IMG/VR virus record: IMGVR_UViG_3300033993_001126
Coordinates: 1-26,583 of that record
Reading direction: 5' to 3' (one strand)
Length of the DNA stretch: 26,583 bases
DNA from: a virus
A model generated the notes under the pieces. That model had not been told where the DNA came from and did not search any database. It saw only the letters and a list, made by a program, of their open reading frames with translations. Positions within the stretch are counted from its first letter, which is position 1, and each line of letters begins with the position of its first letter. Positions 1 to 9,519 of this stretch are shown one piece after another. Both the position numbers and the translations under genes were made by a program.

Positions 1-1146
1 CATTCCAAACTCCGTTTCACTGGCTTGTAAGATATAATTGAACAATTTATTTGGATTTGGTTCATTTATATGGTTTGTAGTAATCCTTCTTTTATAGATT
101 GGTGTTTCTACATAACCATTTTCATTAAAAAACTTCCATCTATGAGCAATATAATCACTCATTTTCTTATAATAAGGAACCTCTAACAATTCAGATGGAA
201 TATTACCATACATACATTGAAATGTAAGATTCTTTGACGCTTTGATTTCATCTTCTGTTAGACTGTCCTTACCATAATACAATCTTCCAAGATACTCATA
301 AGCATTTGGAGGAAGGTTATAATTGATCAACTTTGCAACTATGTGGGGGTGGTAGGCACTATAATCAATCATGAACAACATACCATCATCACCATATCTA
401 CTGATAAATGATGATCTACACCCATTTTCTTTGTTTAGAGCACTATAGTTAACGTTACCAAACCTATTACTAGGTCTTCCTGTTGCGGTATATAGGTTAT
501 ATTGTGTATAAACATAACCATCCTTATCTTTGACCGTTTTGTTTTCAAAATGCCTATTAAACAATTCTACGTCAACTTTTAAACCATTGTGTTCAAGAAT
601 TCTAAGATTTTCAGTAATAGTTCCGTTAATACTATAAAAACTATCATCCAACTTTAACATTTGAACTCTTTTAAGCATTTCACCATACATCTTCTCAAAC
701 TTCTCTAAATGTTTCACAATTGGAATACATTTATTCAAATCACTATAACACATAAACTTGTGTTTATAAAATGAATGAGCAGTTGTATCAAAACCAGTAT
801 AATCATCAATCTTACCGTCAGTAATAAAAAACAAGATGTTAATATCATACAAATTCTGTACTGGCATCAGATGCATGAACTTCTTTTTATCATAAATCCA
901 CTTTTTTCCTTTGAGTTTATTAAAGTCTTCAATCAATGTGGTTTTATCCACACAAAATCTTGAGTCTGGATGATCTACAGAAATTATATAAGTTTGTTTA
1001 CTTTTGATTGTATAAATCATTAATAAACACGGTTCATCTGCACATGGATGAAAGCATTCATCATTTTGAATGCAATCCATGATTAAATCACTGTTCCAAT
1101 TATCTTGTAAAAAGTTTTTGTAACTCTCAGTGTCTTTGATGACCAT
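1..1146 (-). CDS. Family A DNA polymerase, N-terminal 382 residues (gene runs off the left edge)
   Basis: The reading frame is open from an ATG at 1146 to the window edge and is the replicative or repair polymerase candidate of this genome. Residues 220-229 (TATGRPSNRF) match the conserved TATGR segment of family A enzymes. Motif A is DYSAYHPH at 261-268, with catalytic Asp261. The O-helix signature K-x3-F-x3-YG lies at 305-314. QASETEF (about 374-380) fits the segment before the missing motif C. Residues 1-170 look like a degenerate 3'-5' exonuclease domain: the usual DxE of motif I is DCI (24-26). The Glu steric-gate position of motif A is His266, and the Arg four residues before Lys305 is Ile301. 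An in-frame TGA lies 12 codons upstream with no other ATG between, so 1146 is the best start. The polymerase family is firm; its role in replication is inferred. Confidence 0.88.
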   Translation of the reverse strand, partial: MVIKDTESYKNFLQDNWNSDLIMDCIQNDECFHPCADEPCLLMIYTIKSKQTYIISVDHPDSRFCVDKTTLIEDFNKLKGKKWIYDKKKFMHLMPVQNLYDINILFFITDGKIDDYTGFDTTAHSFYKHKFMCYSDLNKCIPIVKHLEKFEKMYGEMLKRVQMLKLDDSFYSINGTITENLRILEHNGLKVDVELFNRHFENKTVKDKDGYVYTQYNLYTATGRPSNRFGNVNYSALNKENGCRSSFISRYGDDGMLFMIDYSAYHPHIVAKLINYNLPPNAYEYLGRLYYGKDSLTEDEIKASKNLTFQCMYGNIPSELLEVPYYKKMSDYIAHRWKFFNENGYVETPIYKRRITTNHINEPNPNKLFNYILQASETEFGM

Positions 1147-1152
1147 ACCGCA

Positions 1153-1180
1153 AGTATATCCACAATGTATATGGTGTCAA
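1153..1180 (-). promoter_or_regulatory. Promoter upstream of the DNA polymerase gene
   Basis: On the minus strand TTGACA (1180-1175) and TATACT (1158-1153) are separated by 16 bases, close to the sigma-70 consensus. The same stretch also reads TTG-N19-TATACTTG, one mismatch from the Bacteroidota-type TAnnTTTG -7 box. It fills the gap between the polymerase gene and the tail block. The expected transcription start falls at or within a few bases of the ATG at 1146, which would give a nearly leaderless mRNA. This suggests separate transcription of the polymerase by host RNA polymerase. Confidence 0.6.
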
Positions 1181-1191
1181 TTTTATACTTT

Positions 1192-1566
1192 TTATCTATA
1201 AAATTCAAGCGGATCTTTTAAAACTCCTGATATTCCTGGCATTAATTTTTCTGCATTTCTAATAGAAGACAAATTATCTTCTCTAACACCACTATATGTT
1301 TTAACCTTGTTTTGATAAACATCTGTTTTTGATCCTGTTATTCTCCAAATCAAATTAATTTTAGAATACAATCCATTTATAATATTATTATAGGAATCAC
1401 CGGATACTTCATATATTGTTCCATCATTGATTTTTTTTGCAAAATATCTGGTTATATAACCTCTATTATAATCATCTGTAGTAGGAGCTGGTTTTGTATA
1501 TACAGGATAATCTCCTTGTATTATATCAAAATATAGTCCTCTAGTATCATCAGTATATGTTTTCAT
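1192..1566 (-). CDS. Small putative virion (baseplate-associated) protein
   Basis: This 124-residue protein is the last gene of the leftward tail block. Its start overlaps the stop of the 909-residue hub-like gene by one base (TAATG), so the two are probably translationally coupled. It has no signal peptide and no membrane segment. The central part (about 35-80) is rich in aromatic and polar beta-type residues, including RYFAKKIND and INLIWRITG, as is common in small phage structural proteins. I do not recognise a named family. Its position after a LysM wedge and a hub-like gene suggests a baseplate accessory protein, but that rests on context alone. Confidence 0.6.
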   Translation of the reverse strand: MKTYTDDTRGLYFDIIQGDYPVYTKPAPTTDDYNRGYITRYFAKKINDGTIYEVSGDSYNNIINGLYSKINLIWRITGSKTDVYQNKVKTYSGVREDNLSSIRNAEKLMPGISGVLKDPLEFYR

Positions 1567-4295
1567 TATTTACCTATTAAATTGTAAGCAGGTCTTAATT
1601 GTGCTTTTAATCTTGTTTCCCATGTATTTTCATTGATAACATGAGTCACATTTGTTACTTGAAATACTACTACATCATCATTAAACGGAGGAGGTAAATT
1701 TGTAATTCTGAAAAATTCAAATGTCTTGATTCCTGAAATGCCCATCAAACTTATTTCAATTTCTACATTTCTTAGCGGTGAATTATAAATGTTTGTATTT
1801 GTTTTTAAATCACCATCATTTAACATATTGACCACAAGTTCTTCATATGGAATTACAATATCTACTATATCATACTTGTCATAGTTAACAGTTGTTGCTC
1901 CGCCAGTTCTTTGTGAAACAGGAGCAGTTTTAGTTTCATACAACGTAACTTGTAAAAATCCATCACCGTATTTGTTTCCGTCTTTTAATATTTGTTTGAA
2001 ATAATAATCTGATGTATCTGCATTTTTTTGGTTATCAGGTGTTTGATTAGTTGTTGATTTTGTTTTTAAAATTCTATCTGTATATACAACTTTTGGTTTT
2101 GTACTATTTGCATTATTTAACAAATTACTATAGTCAAGCAATTGATTTGATGTAGTATAATCATATGAACCAGCTTTAAAAATAATTTGATTTGCTTGAG
2201 CATTTGATAAATTAGTTGTAAAGTTCAATTTTTTAATAATTGAATTATTTGTCATATACTCAAATTTATAAATTTCATGTGTATAATCTTTGTCTGGCGG
2301 TCCTTTTGTGTCTACAATTTTTAATGTAGACTTTCCATTTACATCAGGAGCATCAACAACGGTCAATTCCCAAAAATTACAACTAGCTTCATTGATTTGT
2401 CTACAAATAACATCGTACACTTCTTTTAGATTTTTGTTGTTTGCATCTAAAAGAACACTTTGTAAAAAGTTCAAATTTATATAGATATTTTTTAAATATC
2501 CACGTTTCAAATTGTCTGGAATTCTAACTCCACCAAATGTTTGATCTTTTGCTGGTACAGCAGTGTTTTGTCTACTATTTTGATTATTTGGTCTTTGTTC
2601 TGGACGAGGTGTGTCATATAGTGCTCGTTTATCTTTAAAAGATTTTTTATCAGGTGGAATTTCTTTATTTGGTCTACCCCACACATTTAAGATATAATCT
2701 AAATCTTGTCTTTGTAGTGTAGTTAAAAACTTACCCGTTTTTGCTAATGCACAATCCGCACCAACGTTATTATTCTTTTTGAAAGAAAATGGTATAACTG
2801 GCGCATGTTCATCAAAACTTTGATCCAATACAGGATTGCCATTTGGTATTCCGTTATCATTAACATCTAATACATCACCGCCCAGTTCATTATAAATCTG
2901 TGAAGTAAATGGTAATGCTGCACCGGCAGTTCCTATTATAGTAGAAACGGTTCCTATCGCAGCGGAAGCTTGAATTTTTGGTTTTACATTTCCAAGTGCA
3001 ACTTTTAAAAGTTTACCTGATAGTCTTGAGTTTAATTTAGGAGCATTAGCATTTGGAATCAATACAGTCTTTTTTGTTGATATTAAATTGTCATGCGCAC
3101 CAATTGTAATGTCATCAATATTTAAATCAAAAAAGTATTGTGTATAATCTTTAACATCACCAATATTTTTTATTCCATTCAAAACGTCAACCAATAAATC
3201 CATGGTTATCCATGTAAAATCTGGCCCTTTTTTATTATTAGCATCAAAATCTCTTTCTGCTGTATAATTAATTACTTGTTTATTTCTACCACTAAAAATA
3301 TGATCAGGTAAATTTTCAAATTTAGATCCATATTTTTTCTCATAACCATCATTTGATTTTAATATTTTTGCAAAATCTTCACTTAATCCAGATTGACTAT
3401 TACCTTGGTTGTCAGTAGCAGTCACACTATTAACAAATGTCTCCACCAAAAGTTGATATTTTGTTCTAAATTCAGTTTCTTTACTGTCTAATTTTCCATC
3501 CTTATCAATTATCTTTCCCTTAATAATGTTTTCTTGTGAATCTTTTCTAAAACCAGAATAAAGAAGTTGTCTACTTGCAACTTCAGTCATTCCAATAATA
3601 ATATTATCATTAATGGTATATTCAAAATTTATAACTTGACCAATTAGAAATTCATAGTTTCCTTTGGATTTAGGAACATATTCTGAATATCTGTTATAAT
3701 GGTTGTCCCATATATCTATAATTTGATTGAAATCTGATAAGTTAATCAATGATTGTTGATTGAATGTGTTCCATCCAAATTCTACTATTACCGTTTGAAG
3801 TGGAGTTAGAAAATATGGAGTAATTGCTTTTAACTGTTCAATTGAATGACATGTCCAATTTATTTTTGCTTTTGCAAACCAAGATTTTTGTATTTCAGTT
3901 TCAATGCTAATGATACCAGGATCAGGTATATTTGGTCTAGTGGAAGATTCTATATATTTTGGTTGTAACTTACAGTTATATCCATATATTTGTTTGGACA
4001 CACCATATGGAGCTTTTCCATCAATTCCATATCTATTAAAAAATCCGTCACCACTTGCAAATACCAATCCCCATTCATTATCATTATCACTAATTAAATT
4101 TGCATTGCCATTTGGATACTCAACCATACCATTTGAAAATACTCTGGTCCATGCTTTTCTAGGACCAGCATATTGTGGCAAATCACCTTTGAATTGACCT
4201 TGTATTCCTGTTGACAAGGAATTTTTTCTAAAATCAAGTTCATCTATAACCCACGTTTCAAATGGGCCTGCTTCCCATGGTCTTTCTTTGGACAT
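1566..4295 (-). CDS. Large baseplate hub-like structural protein
   Basis: This 909-residue protein is rich in Asn, Asp and Tyr and has no signal peptide. Segments at about 126-180 (ISIETEIQKSWFAKAKINW, then a VEFGWN motif) resemble N-terminal parts of hub or wedge proteins of large myoviruses. The C-terminal 60 residues (FQVTNVTHVINENTWETRL) resemble the closing beta-domain of gp27-like hubs. A low-complexity, proline-rich linker lies around 545-590. The gene follows the gp53-like gene by one base and overlaps the next gene by one base, so it belongs to the same late operon. The order tape measure, LysM protein, hub protein is typical of contractile tails. A hub role is likely, but I cannot tell it from a large wedge protein without a structure search. 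Confidence 0.55.
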   Translation of the reverse strand: MSKERPWEAGPFETWVIDELDFRKNSLSTGIQGQFKGDLPQYAGPRKAWTRVFSNGMVEYPNGNANLISDNDNEWGLVFASGDGFFNRYGIDGKAPYGVSKQIYGYNCKLQPKYIESSTRPNIPDPGIISIETEIQKSWFAKAKINWTCHSIEQLKAITPYFLTPLQTVIVEFGWNTFNQQSLINLSDFNQIIDIWDNHYNRYSEYVPKSKGNYEFLIGQVINFEYTINDNIIIGMTEVASRQLLYSGFRKDSQENIIKGKIIDKDGKLDSKETEFRTKYQLLVETFVNSVTATDNQGNSQSGLSEDFAKILKSNDGYEKKYGSKFENLPDHIFSGRNKQVINYTAERDFDANNKKGPDFTWITMDLLVDVLNGIKNIGDVKDYTQYFFDLNIDDITIGAHDNLISTKKTVLIPNANAPKLNSRLSGKLLKVALGNVKPKIQASAAIGTVSTIIGTAGAALPFTSQIYNELGGDVLDVNDNGIPNGNPVLDQSFDEHAPVIPFSFKKNNNVGADCALAKTGKFLTTLQRQDLDYILNVWGRPNKEIPPDKKSFKDKRALYDTPRPEQRPNNQNSRQNTAVPAKDQTFGGVRIPDNLKRGYLKNIYINLNFLQSVLLDANNKNLKEVYDVICRQINEASCNFWELTVVDAPDVNGKSTLKIVDTKGPPDKDYTHEIYKFEYMTNNSIIKKLNFTTNLSNAQANQIIFKAGSYDYTTSNQLLDYSNLLNNANSTKPKVVYTDRILKTKSTTNQTPDNQKNADTSDYYFKQILKDGNKYGDGFLQVTLYETKTAPVSQRTGGATTVNYDKYDIVDIVIPYEELVVNMLNDGDLKTNTNIYNSPLRNVEIEISLMGISGIKTFEFFRITNLPPPFNDDVVVFQVTNVTHVINENTWETRLKAQLRPAYNLIGK

Positions 4296-4296
4296 A

Positions 4297-4593
4297 TTAA
4301 GAATTAATTAGTGTAAAATTTTGTAAAATTGTTTGTATGTCAGTTGGTATTCTCAATTGTTTGTTTATATCCAAACTAAGTTTACCTTTACCCAAATTGT
4401 TTGCAACCGCAATTATCCACCATAAACTCACATCATTATAATATCTATAAGCTATTTGGTCAAGATAATCATTGTCTGACACTGTAATATAGATATCACT
4501 TGGAGACTCTGGTATAGCTGGATATAATAAAGTTTTATATACCCTTTTTCCATCCCATCTTTTATCTATTGTTGTGTAGTCATATCTATTCAT
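4297..4593 (-). CDS. Baseplate wedge protein, gp53-like with LysM-type domain
   Basis: This 98-residue protein is a small baseplate component. The N-terminal segment (RYDYTTIDKRWDGKRVYKT) is followed by a LysM-like fold: VSDNDYLDQIAYRYYNDVS, then LWWIIAVANNLG, and closing with LRIP. This layout is typical of gp53 of T4-like phages and of the LysM/gpX proteins in simpler tails. I place the start at the ATG at 4593. A TTG four codons earlier (4605) would overlap the preceding gene by 8 bases, while the ATG leaves a 4-base gap after that gene's stop (TAA at 4600-4598). It lies between a large tail protein and the hub-like protein, as expected for a wedge or hub-proximal LysM protein. Confidence 0.78.
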   Translation of the reverse strand: MNRYDYTTIDKRWDGKRVYKTLLYPAIPESPSDIYITVSDNDYLDQIAYRYYNDVSLWWIIAVANNLGKGKLSLDINKQLRIPTDIQTILQNFTLINS

Positions 4594-4597
4594 ATAA

Positions 4598-6718
4598 TTA
4601 TCCAATTTCCATCATGTCAATTTCTCCTGTACGTCTTGCATTAAACTCTTCTTGTTGTTCAATTTCTTGTGCGCTTGCCAAAACAGATAACTGTCTTTCA
4701 AATGGACCTCCTGTTCTGATATCACCAAAGTTATTTCTACCAACTTTTGGTTTTTCTTTTTCAAGAATATTTGCGTCTATGTTTATTTCAACTTCTCTTG
4801 GAAACTGTGCTACAGTTACATTATCATTTGTTTTTAATCTTCCTTTCAAGTATTCAAATGTATTAGTAGTATCAGAAATAGTTTCCCAAGTTGCATTGTC
4901 TGGAATTGTCATACCAATACTGTTAATAACTATTGGTTGATCTTTATATATATCACCAATAGTGATCATAACCAAAGGTGGAACAATAAATCCATTTTTA
5001 TAATTTACTGGTTTTGTCAATCCCATCAAGTAATTGATTCTTTGCCACATTGGGAAAAGTTCTTTCACACTCATTGCAACTACAGAAAAATTGAATCCAA
5101 GTCCTCTAGTGAATCCTTTGTAGTTATATACTTTATCTGCATTTCCAATATATTGAAAATCATCCCATGTTGATACAGATCTTTCATTTATAGCTTTTAC
5201 AGTTGCTCTAAATGGTATATATTTTTGATTGTATATATCATAAAAATAAAACTTAATCAGATCTTTATCAATAAATGCATCTGTACTGGATTGTACATTT
5301 AATATGTTAATTAAATCACTTTTATTAACACCTGCAAATCCTTTTCCTTCTGGATCATCTAATAAATCTTTTCCGTTCTTATATTTTTTATATTCACGTA
5401 TATAGGTGATTTGATCTTGATCTTGTCTGTCTTCAAGTTTTGTTGGAGGATCATATGTATAATTTGATCTTAATATAAGTTCAAGTTTTTGAAGTTGTTC
5501 ATTAGCTAAAATTGTCTGCGGAGAAGTTGGAACTTGAAATTTTGTTGGATAATTACTGTTTAATAAATAATCAGTAAACAAAAATAAAATATCTGATACT
5601 TCAAATCCAGGATTTAAAACGTTAATTCCAGCAAAATATGTTTTATTGACAGCACCTATGAATGAAAAACCTTCACCAATTTTCATTGAATTTATATTAG
5701 TAGAATCAATTGAAAAACTTTCAGCACTGTATTTTGAAATTGCGCTATTATATTGACCTACGTATCTTGAATATTTATCAAATGTAGGAGTTCCTTCCAA
5801 ATCTCTGTTATCAGGCCCAAATCTTTGAACTGCACCTAAAGTATCATACGTATTAACACCATTCTTATCATATGAAACAATTCTTTTATTGTTAACCATC
5901 AAATTATATGTTTGATCATCACCCTTATATATTGTTCCATCTGGTTGTCCAATTGCAGAAAATGTACCAAACAATGTACTACTCTTGAAATAGTTTGCAA
6001 TGTTTTTAATAAAGCCAGGTTTACTTGGACTACTTAAATATTTGTAATTTTGTCCACTATAAGCTGCTTGTGCAGTTGCACCTCTTGTTAATCCCTTACC
6101 ATCACCAGGATTTATAATTGACAGTGGAGTACCACCTTGACCAGGAGCAGTACCTCTTGGAGGAGGATTTGGTGGATTGAATCCAAATGCACTTGCAACT
6201 CCTTTTACACCCAAAGCACCAAGAACACCACCTAAATTTGGTTCAATGTGTCTCAATGGTCTATCCAATATACCAAATGATGCAACTCTTGCAGCTGATT
6301 GAATTGGCATCAATGGATTATATAACTTAGTTTCATTAAAAGGTTGATATCCTTGTAGATATATTTGCTTTAATAAAAATTTAATACCAGGATTTGATGC
6401 GGAATATTTTGTTACTCTGACAACATCAATTGCAGCTGAAGGTTGGAATGGTGCAAACTTAAGAGTAGAATTAAGTCCTCTATTTGCATCATTAATGTTT
6501 GTTACAATATAAGGTTGATTTGCACCAATAACTCCACCAGATTCACCTTCTGGATAAGGACTGTACTTACTATATAAAATACTACTATTTGGAGTAAATA
6601 AAGTACTTAATTTATTTGCATCTCTTTCATTTACTGTAGGAGGCAAAATCAATCCTGCACCTTGTATTTGTGCATTTGTCGTTGTTTCTGGATTATTTAG
6701 ATTTGTTGAATTTGCCAT
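4598..6718 (-). CDS. Large tail/baseplate structural protein next to the tape measure
   Basis: This 706-residue protein lies four bases after the tape-measure gene. A Pro/Gly-rich flexible stretch covers about 178-212 and separates an N-terminal region from a large beta-rich body. The C-terminal third contains SVKELFPMWQRINYLMGL and, later, MITIGDIYKDQPIVINSIG followed by PDNATWE. This pattern resembles the tube-like domain of baseplate tube-initiator or hub proteins, in which a short helix precedes paired strands. The C-terminal 60 residues are charged and probably flexible. A role joining tube, tape measure and baseplate is a reasonable inference; no family name can be assigned with confidence. 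The ATG at 6718 is the natural start. Confidence 0.55.
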   Translation of the reverse strand: MANSTNLNNPETTTNAQIQGAGLILPPTVNERDANKLSTLFTPNSSILYSKYSPYPEGESGGVIGANQPYIVTNINDANRGLNSTLKFAPFQPSAAIDVVRVTKYSASNPGIKFLLKQIYLQGYQPFNETKLYNPLMPIQSAARVASFGILDRPLRHIEPNLGGVLGALGVKGVASAFGFNPPNPPPRGTAPGQGGTPLSIINPGDGKGLTRGATAQAAYSGQNYKYLSSPSKPGFIKNIANYFKSSTLFGTFSAIGQPDGTIYKGDDQTYNLMVNNKRIVSYDKNGVNTYDTLGAVQRFGPDNRDLEGTPTFDKYSRYVGQYNSAISKYSAESFSIDSTNINSMKIGEGFSFIGAVNKTYFAGINVLNPGFEVSDILFLFTDYLLNSNYPTKFQVPTSPQTILANEQLQKLELILRSNYTYDPPTKLEDRQDQDQITYIREYKKYKNGKDLLDDPEGKGFAGVNKSDLINILNVQSSTDAFIDKDLIKFYFYDIYNQKYIPFRATVKAINERSVSTWDDFQYIGNADKVYNYKGFTRGLGFNFSVVAMSVKELFPMWQRINYLMGLTKPVNYKNGFIVPPLVMITIGDIYKDQPIVINSIGMTIPDNATWETISDTTNTFEYLKGRLKTNDNVTVAQFPREVEINIDANILEKEKPKVGRNNFGDIRTGGPFERQLSVLASAQEIEQQEEFNARRTGEIDMMEIG

Positions 6719-6722
6719 ATAA

Positions 6723-9251
6723 TTATGTTAAGCTTGTTTGCATTGCTACTCCGCCTGAATCCAATCTGAATCCTACATTCTTAGAAATTCCGGTGATCAT
6801 CTTTTGACCGTCTAAGTCAACGTTTATTGTTATATTACCAATACCTTCTTTAATACCTTGTTTTATAGCTCCTACTATAGATGCTTGATTAATAGCAAGT
6901 TCATTAGCAACAGCAGCATTGTTTGTATTAACTGGCATACCAGCTTCATTTGTTTTATTGATCATACTGCTAAATGAAGGTAAATTTGGTCCACCAAATA
7001 AACCGCTTATAATATTAAATCCAGTTCTAAATGGAGCCGTAATTGCATCTAACAAAGATGCACCAATTGAAACTATACCATTTAATATTCCCAATCCAAG
7101 TTTTGAAGGAGAATTACCAACAAAAATATTTTTTATCCAATTATATGCATCAACGAACGGTTGTATGATAGTATCATATAATGCACCTCCAATTGCTTGT
7201 AATCCACCAAGAAATCCCTTTGGCGTTTCTTCCCATCTCTTCATCAGTGAAGTTATAAATGTAAATATATTTAAAATTACACCAAATGGACCCATAAATT
7301 TACCAACTATGCCAAATGTTCTTAGTAAAAAAGTTCCAATTGATCCCATTTTTCCAAATATACTAGTAATTTTTCCAATGAAACCAATTGCATTTGTTGC
7401 TTGTGTTCCTTGAAAAAATGAAAATGCTGCTTTCATACTTTGAAAAAATGGTAAACCAAGATCTCTCACATATGAAAAATAACTGAGAGCCTTCCCAATT
7501 CTTTCAATTGTAGGAGCTATTGTATTCATCAAGTAAATATAAGGAGCAATATATTTAAATGTAGACAAAATTGCAGGTAGTATATAAGTAGCCGCACTTA
7601 ACAATGGTTCTACTATATCCATTACAGGTTTTGCTAATTCCATCATCAATTTATTAAATTGATTTTGTAACTGATTAATTCTTTCTTGATTAGCTCGTTG
7701 TCTTAATTTAAGTTCTGCTTGTTTACCGATATCTTTTGCTTCTACATCTCTCGCCCTCTTCATTTCTTGCATTTTATCCAATTGAGCCTTTTGTTCAACG
7801 GTACCATTCATTCTTATGTAATTAAGCTCTTTATCAGCTTGAATCATTTCTTGCAATTCAGTGACTGTTTTTCCTGATGCTTTTGCAAATGCTTCTGCTT
7901 GAAATGGGTCCATTGCATCAAAATTCATGCTCTTTGCAACCTTTAAAATTTCTCTATTAGCACCAAGTATATCTTTTCTATAAGCCAATTCTCTTGCTCT
8001 TTGAAATGTGATATTTGTACCCAACAAAACACTAGCTTCAATTTCATCCGTTATACTAGCATTAAAATCCAATAATTTTTTAGCAGTATCTGCCATTTTT
8101 TGGAATGTTGTTCCCATTTGTCTAGCTTCAACTGTGCCTTTAATTAGATTTACTACTGAACTTCCAGTATAAATTCTTATATCATCAGATGCATCTGCAA
8201 TTTCTTTCATTACTTCAGGCAAAGGAACTCCAGCTGCATTTGCCATTGATTTTGCAAAACCAATCATTCCTTTTTGAGATGCAGCGGTACCTCTGGATAT
8301 ACTAGAAATTGACTTTAAAAATTTTGCACTTTCTGCTTCACTGATTCCAAGTTGCGCAGATAAAACTGCTACATCTTTTACTAAATCTTTATTTACTGCA
8401 ACCAACGCATTAAATTCTTTACCAATTGCAGTGGTTGCAGCAACTACGCCATCAAATGTAACTCCCAAATCAGCCAAGTCAATTGCAAGTGACTTAACGT
8501 TTTTTTCTAAAACATCAAAGTCCTCCCTTAAAAATCCAAAACTTTTTCTGAGAGTAAATGCTGCTTTATCAAATTCAAAATACATTTTTACGCCTTTAAG
8601 AATAACATCTTTCCAAGTTGGAACTGTACCTGATAAAAGTTTGCCAAACTCACCCATACTGCTCACAGTATCACCAAAAACATTTTTTAACACATCAGCA
8701 AGAGTAACATTTTGTCGTAATGTTGGTGTAAATGATTGAATTGATGTTATCTGATCATTCAGAGCTTTTACAACTTTACTTTGATTATTAGCTGTTGTTG
8801 ACACATAACGAAGTTCTGCACCACGTAATACATTTTGTATTTTTAGTGCTTCTATTGCTTTTAAACGTTCCGCATTATCAATTCCTGCTTTTGCAAGATT
8901 TGATTGCAATGCTCTTATTTGAGCTGATGCAATTCTCATTTGAAGTTCAGTTTCTTCTCTTTTAAACTGAAGTCCTACTGAATCCAAATATGAAGACTTA
9001 GATTTGATTTCATTAATTCTATTTTGAACCGCTTCTTGTAACTTTTGTGAAGTTAAATATCTTTCAGAGTTATTATTATTTAATCCGGCTTGTTTTACTA
9101 TATCTTTAAAATTGTTACTAAGTACATCTGTTTCTTTATTGATACTTTTGAACACATCTCTAAGTGATTGACTAAAACTAGTTAAGTCTTTAACACTTTT
9201 TTCTAATTTATCAATATCACTTTGATTTACAGTTGATCCTGGTGTTGGCAT
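6723..9251 (-). CDS. Tail tape measure protein
   Basis: This 842-residue protein sets tail length in the inferred role. Residues 1-170 are strongly helical and coiled-coil-like. A middle part (about 230-500) is Ala/Lys-rich helical sequence typical of tape measures. A hydrophobic, Gly/Phe-rich stretch with several candidate membrane-active segments covers about 555-720. The end closes with a beta-type sequence (NITINVDLDGQKMITGIS), often seen at tape-measure C-termini. The gene starts 41 bases after the frameshifted part of the gp26-like chaperone gene and is followed by the LysM-wedge and hub-like genes, the conserved order. If the usual 1.5 angstrom per residue holds, the tail would be of the order of 120 nm. 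Confidence 0.85.
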   Translation of the reverse strand: MPTPGSTVNQSDIDKLEKSVKDLTSFSQSLRDVFKSINKETDVLSNNFKDIVKQAGLNNNNSERYLTSQKLQEAVQNRINEIKSKSSYLDSVGLQFKREETELQMRIASAQIRALQSNLAKAGIDNAERLKAIEALKIQNVLRGAELRYVSTTANNQSKVVKALNDQITSIQSFTPTLRQNVTLADVLKNVFGDTVSSMGEFGKLLSGTVPTWKDVILKGVKMYFEFDKAAFTLRKSFGFLREDFDVLEKNVKSLAIDLADLGVTFDGVVAATTAIGKEFNALVAVNKDLVKDVAVLSAQLGISEAESAKFLKSISSISRGTAASQKGMIGFAKSMANAAGVPLPEVMKEIADASDDIRIYTGSSVVNLIKGTVEARQMGTTFQKMADTAKKLLDFNASITDEIEASVLLGTNITFQRARELAYRKDILGANREILKVAKSMNFDAMDPFQAEAFAKASGKTVTELQEMIQADKELNYIRMNGTVEQKAQLDKMQEMKRARDVEAKDIGKQAELKLRQRANQERINQLQNQFNKLMMELAKPVMDIVEPLLSAATYILPAILSTFKYIAPYIYLMNTIAPTIERIGKALSYFSYVRDLGLPFFQSMKAAFSFFQGTQATNAIGFIGKITSIFGKMGSIGTFLLRTFGIVGKFMGPFGVILNIFTFITSLMKRWEETPKGFLGGLQAIGGALYDTIIQPFVDAYNWIKNIFVGNSPSKLGLGILNGIVSIGASLLDAITAPFRTGFNIISGLFGGPNLPSFSSMINKTNEAGMPVNTNNAAVANELAINQASIVGAIKQGIKEGIGNITINVDLDGQKMITGISKNVGFRLDSGGVAMQTSLT

Positions 9252-9291
9252 ATTTTATACAACAATAAATATATAAAATATGAACTTTAAA

Positions 9292-9519
9292 CTATCTTTT
9301 AATTGTTTTTGGAGATTCTTTTGAAGTGGATTTGTCCATTGCTTCTGATTCTTTCATCTTTGTATCAGCCAGTAACTTGTAATAAAAGTTCCTCAAAAAC
9401 ACTGGTAAGTTGTAACCAATGTTTTGATCAAATGCTCCTTGGGAATAATAACCTAATTCAAATATCTGTTTATGTACAAACAGTTTATATTCAGCTGTTA
9501 GGCCAAAAAAATTGTACCG
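9292..9519 (-). CDS. Frameshift-encoded C-terminal extension of the gp26-like tail assembly chaperone
   Basis: This frame stays open from 9519 to a TAG at 9294-9292 and has no ATG until far into it. It overlaps the last 29 bases of the gp26-like gene. From about 9491 down it encodes 66 residues: EYKLFVHKQIFELGYYSQGA, then FDQN, NLPVFLRNFYYKLLADTK and a charged tail. The combination of an aromatic helix, a NLPV-x-LRNFY segment and a Lys/Glu-rich helix is typical of the T part of phage tail chaperones that bind the tape measure. It could be made as a fusion after a +1 or -2 frameshift in the upstream gene (about 343 residues in all). The coding nature of this frame looks sound. Whether it is reached by programmed frameshifting, transcript slippage or a sequencing error in the T7 run is open. 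Confidence 0.72.
   Translation of the reverse strand, partial: RYNFFGLTAEYKLFVHKQIFELGYYSQGAFDQNIGYNLPVFLRNFYYKLLADTKMKESEAMDKSTSKESPKTIKR

Noticed and set aside
4594-4605. TTG start for the gp53-like gene
   Set aside because: It overlaps the preceding gene by 8 bases, and an ATG lies four codons downstream just past that gene's stop.
6919-7413. 164-residue plus-strand frame inside the tape-measure gene
   Set aside because: Antisense to a clear tape measure, Pro/Ile/Asn-rich with no domain; the same holds for the other long antisense frames at 2290, 3904, 4569, 8431 and 9747.
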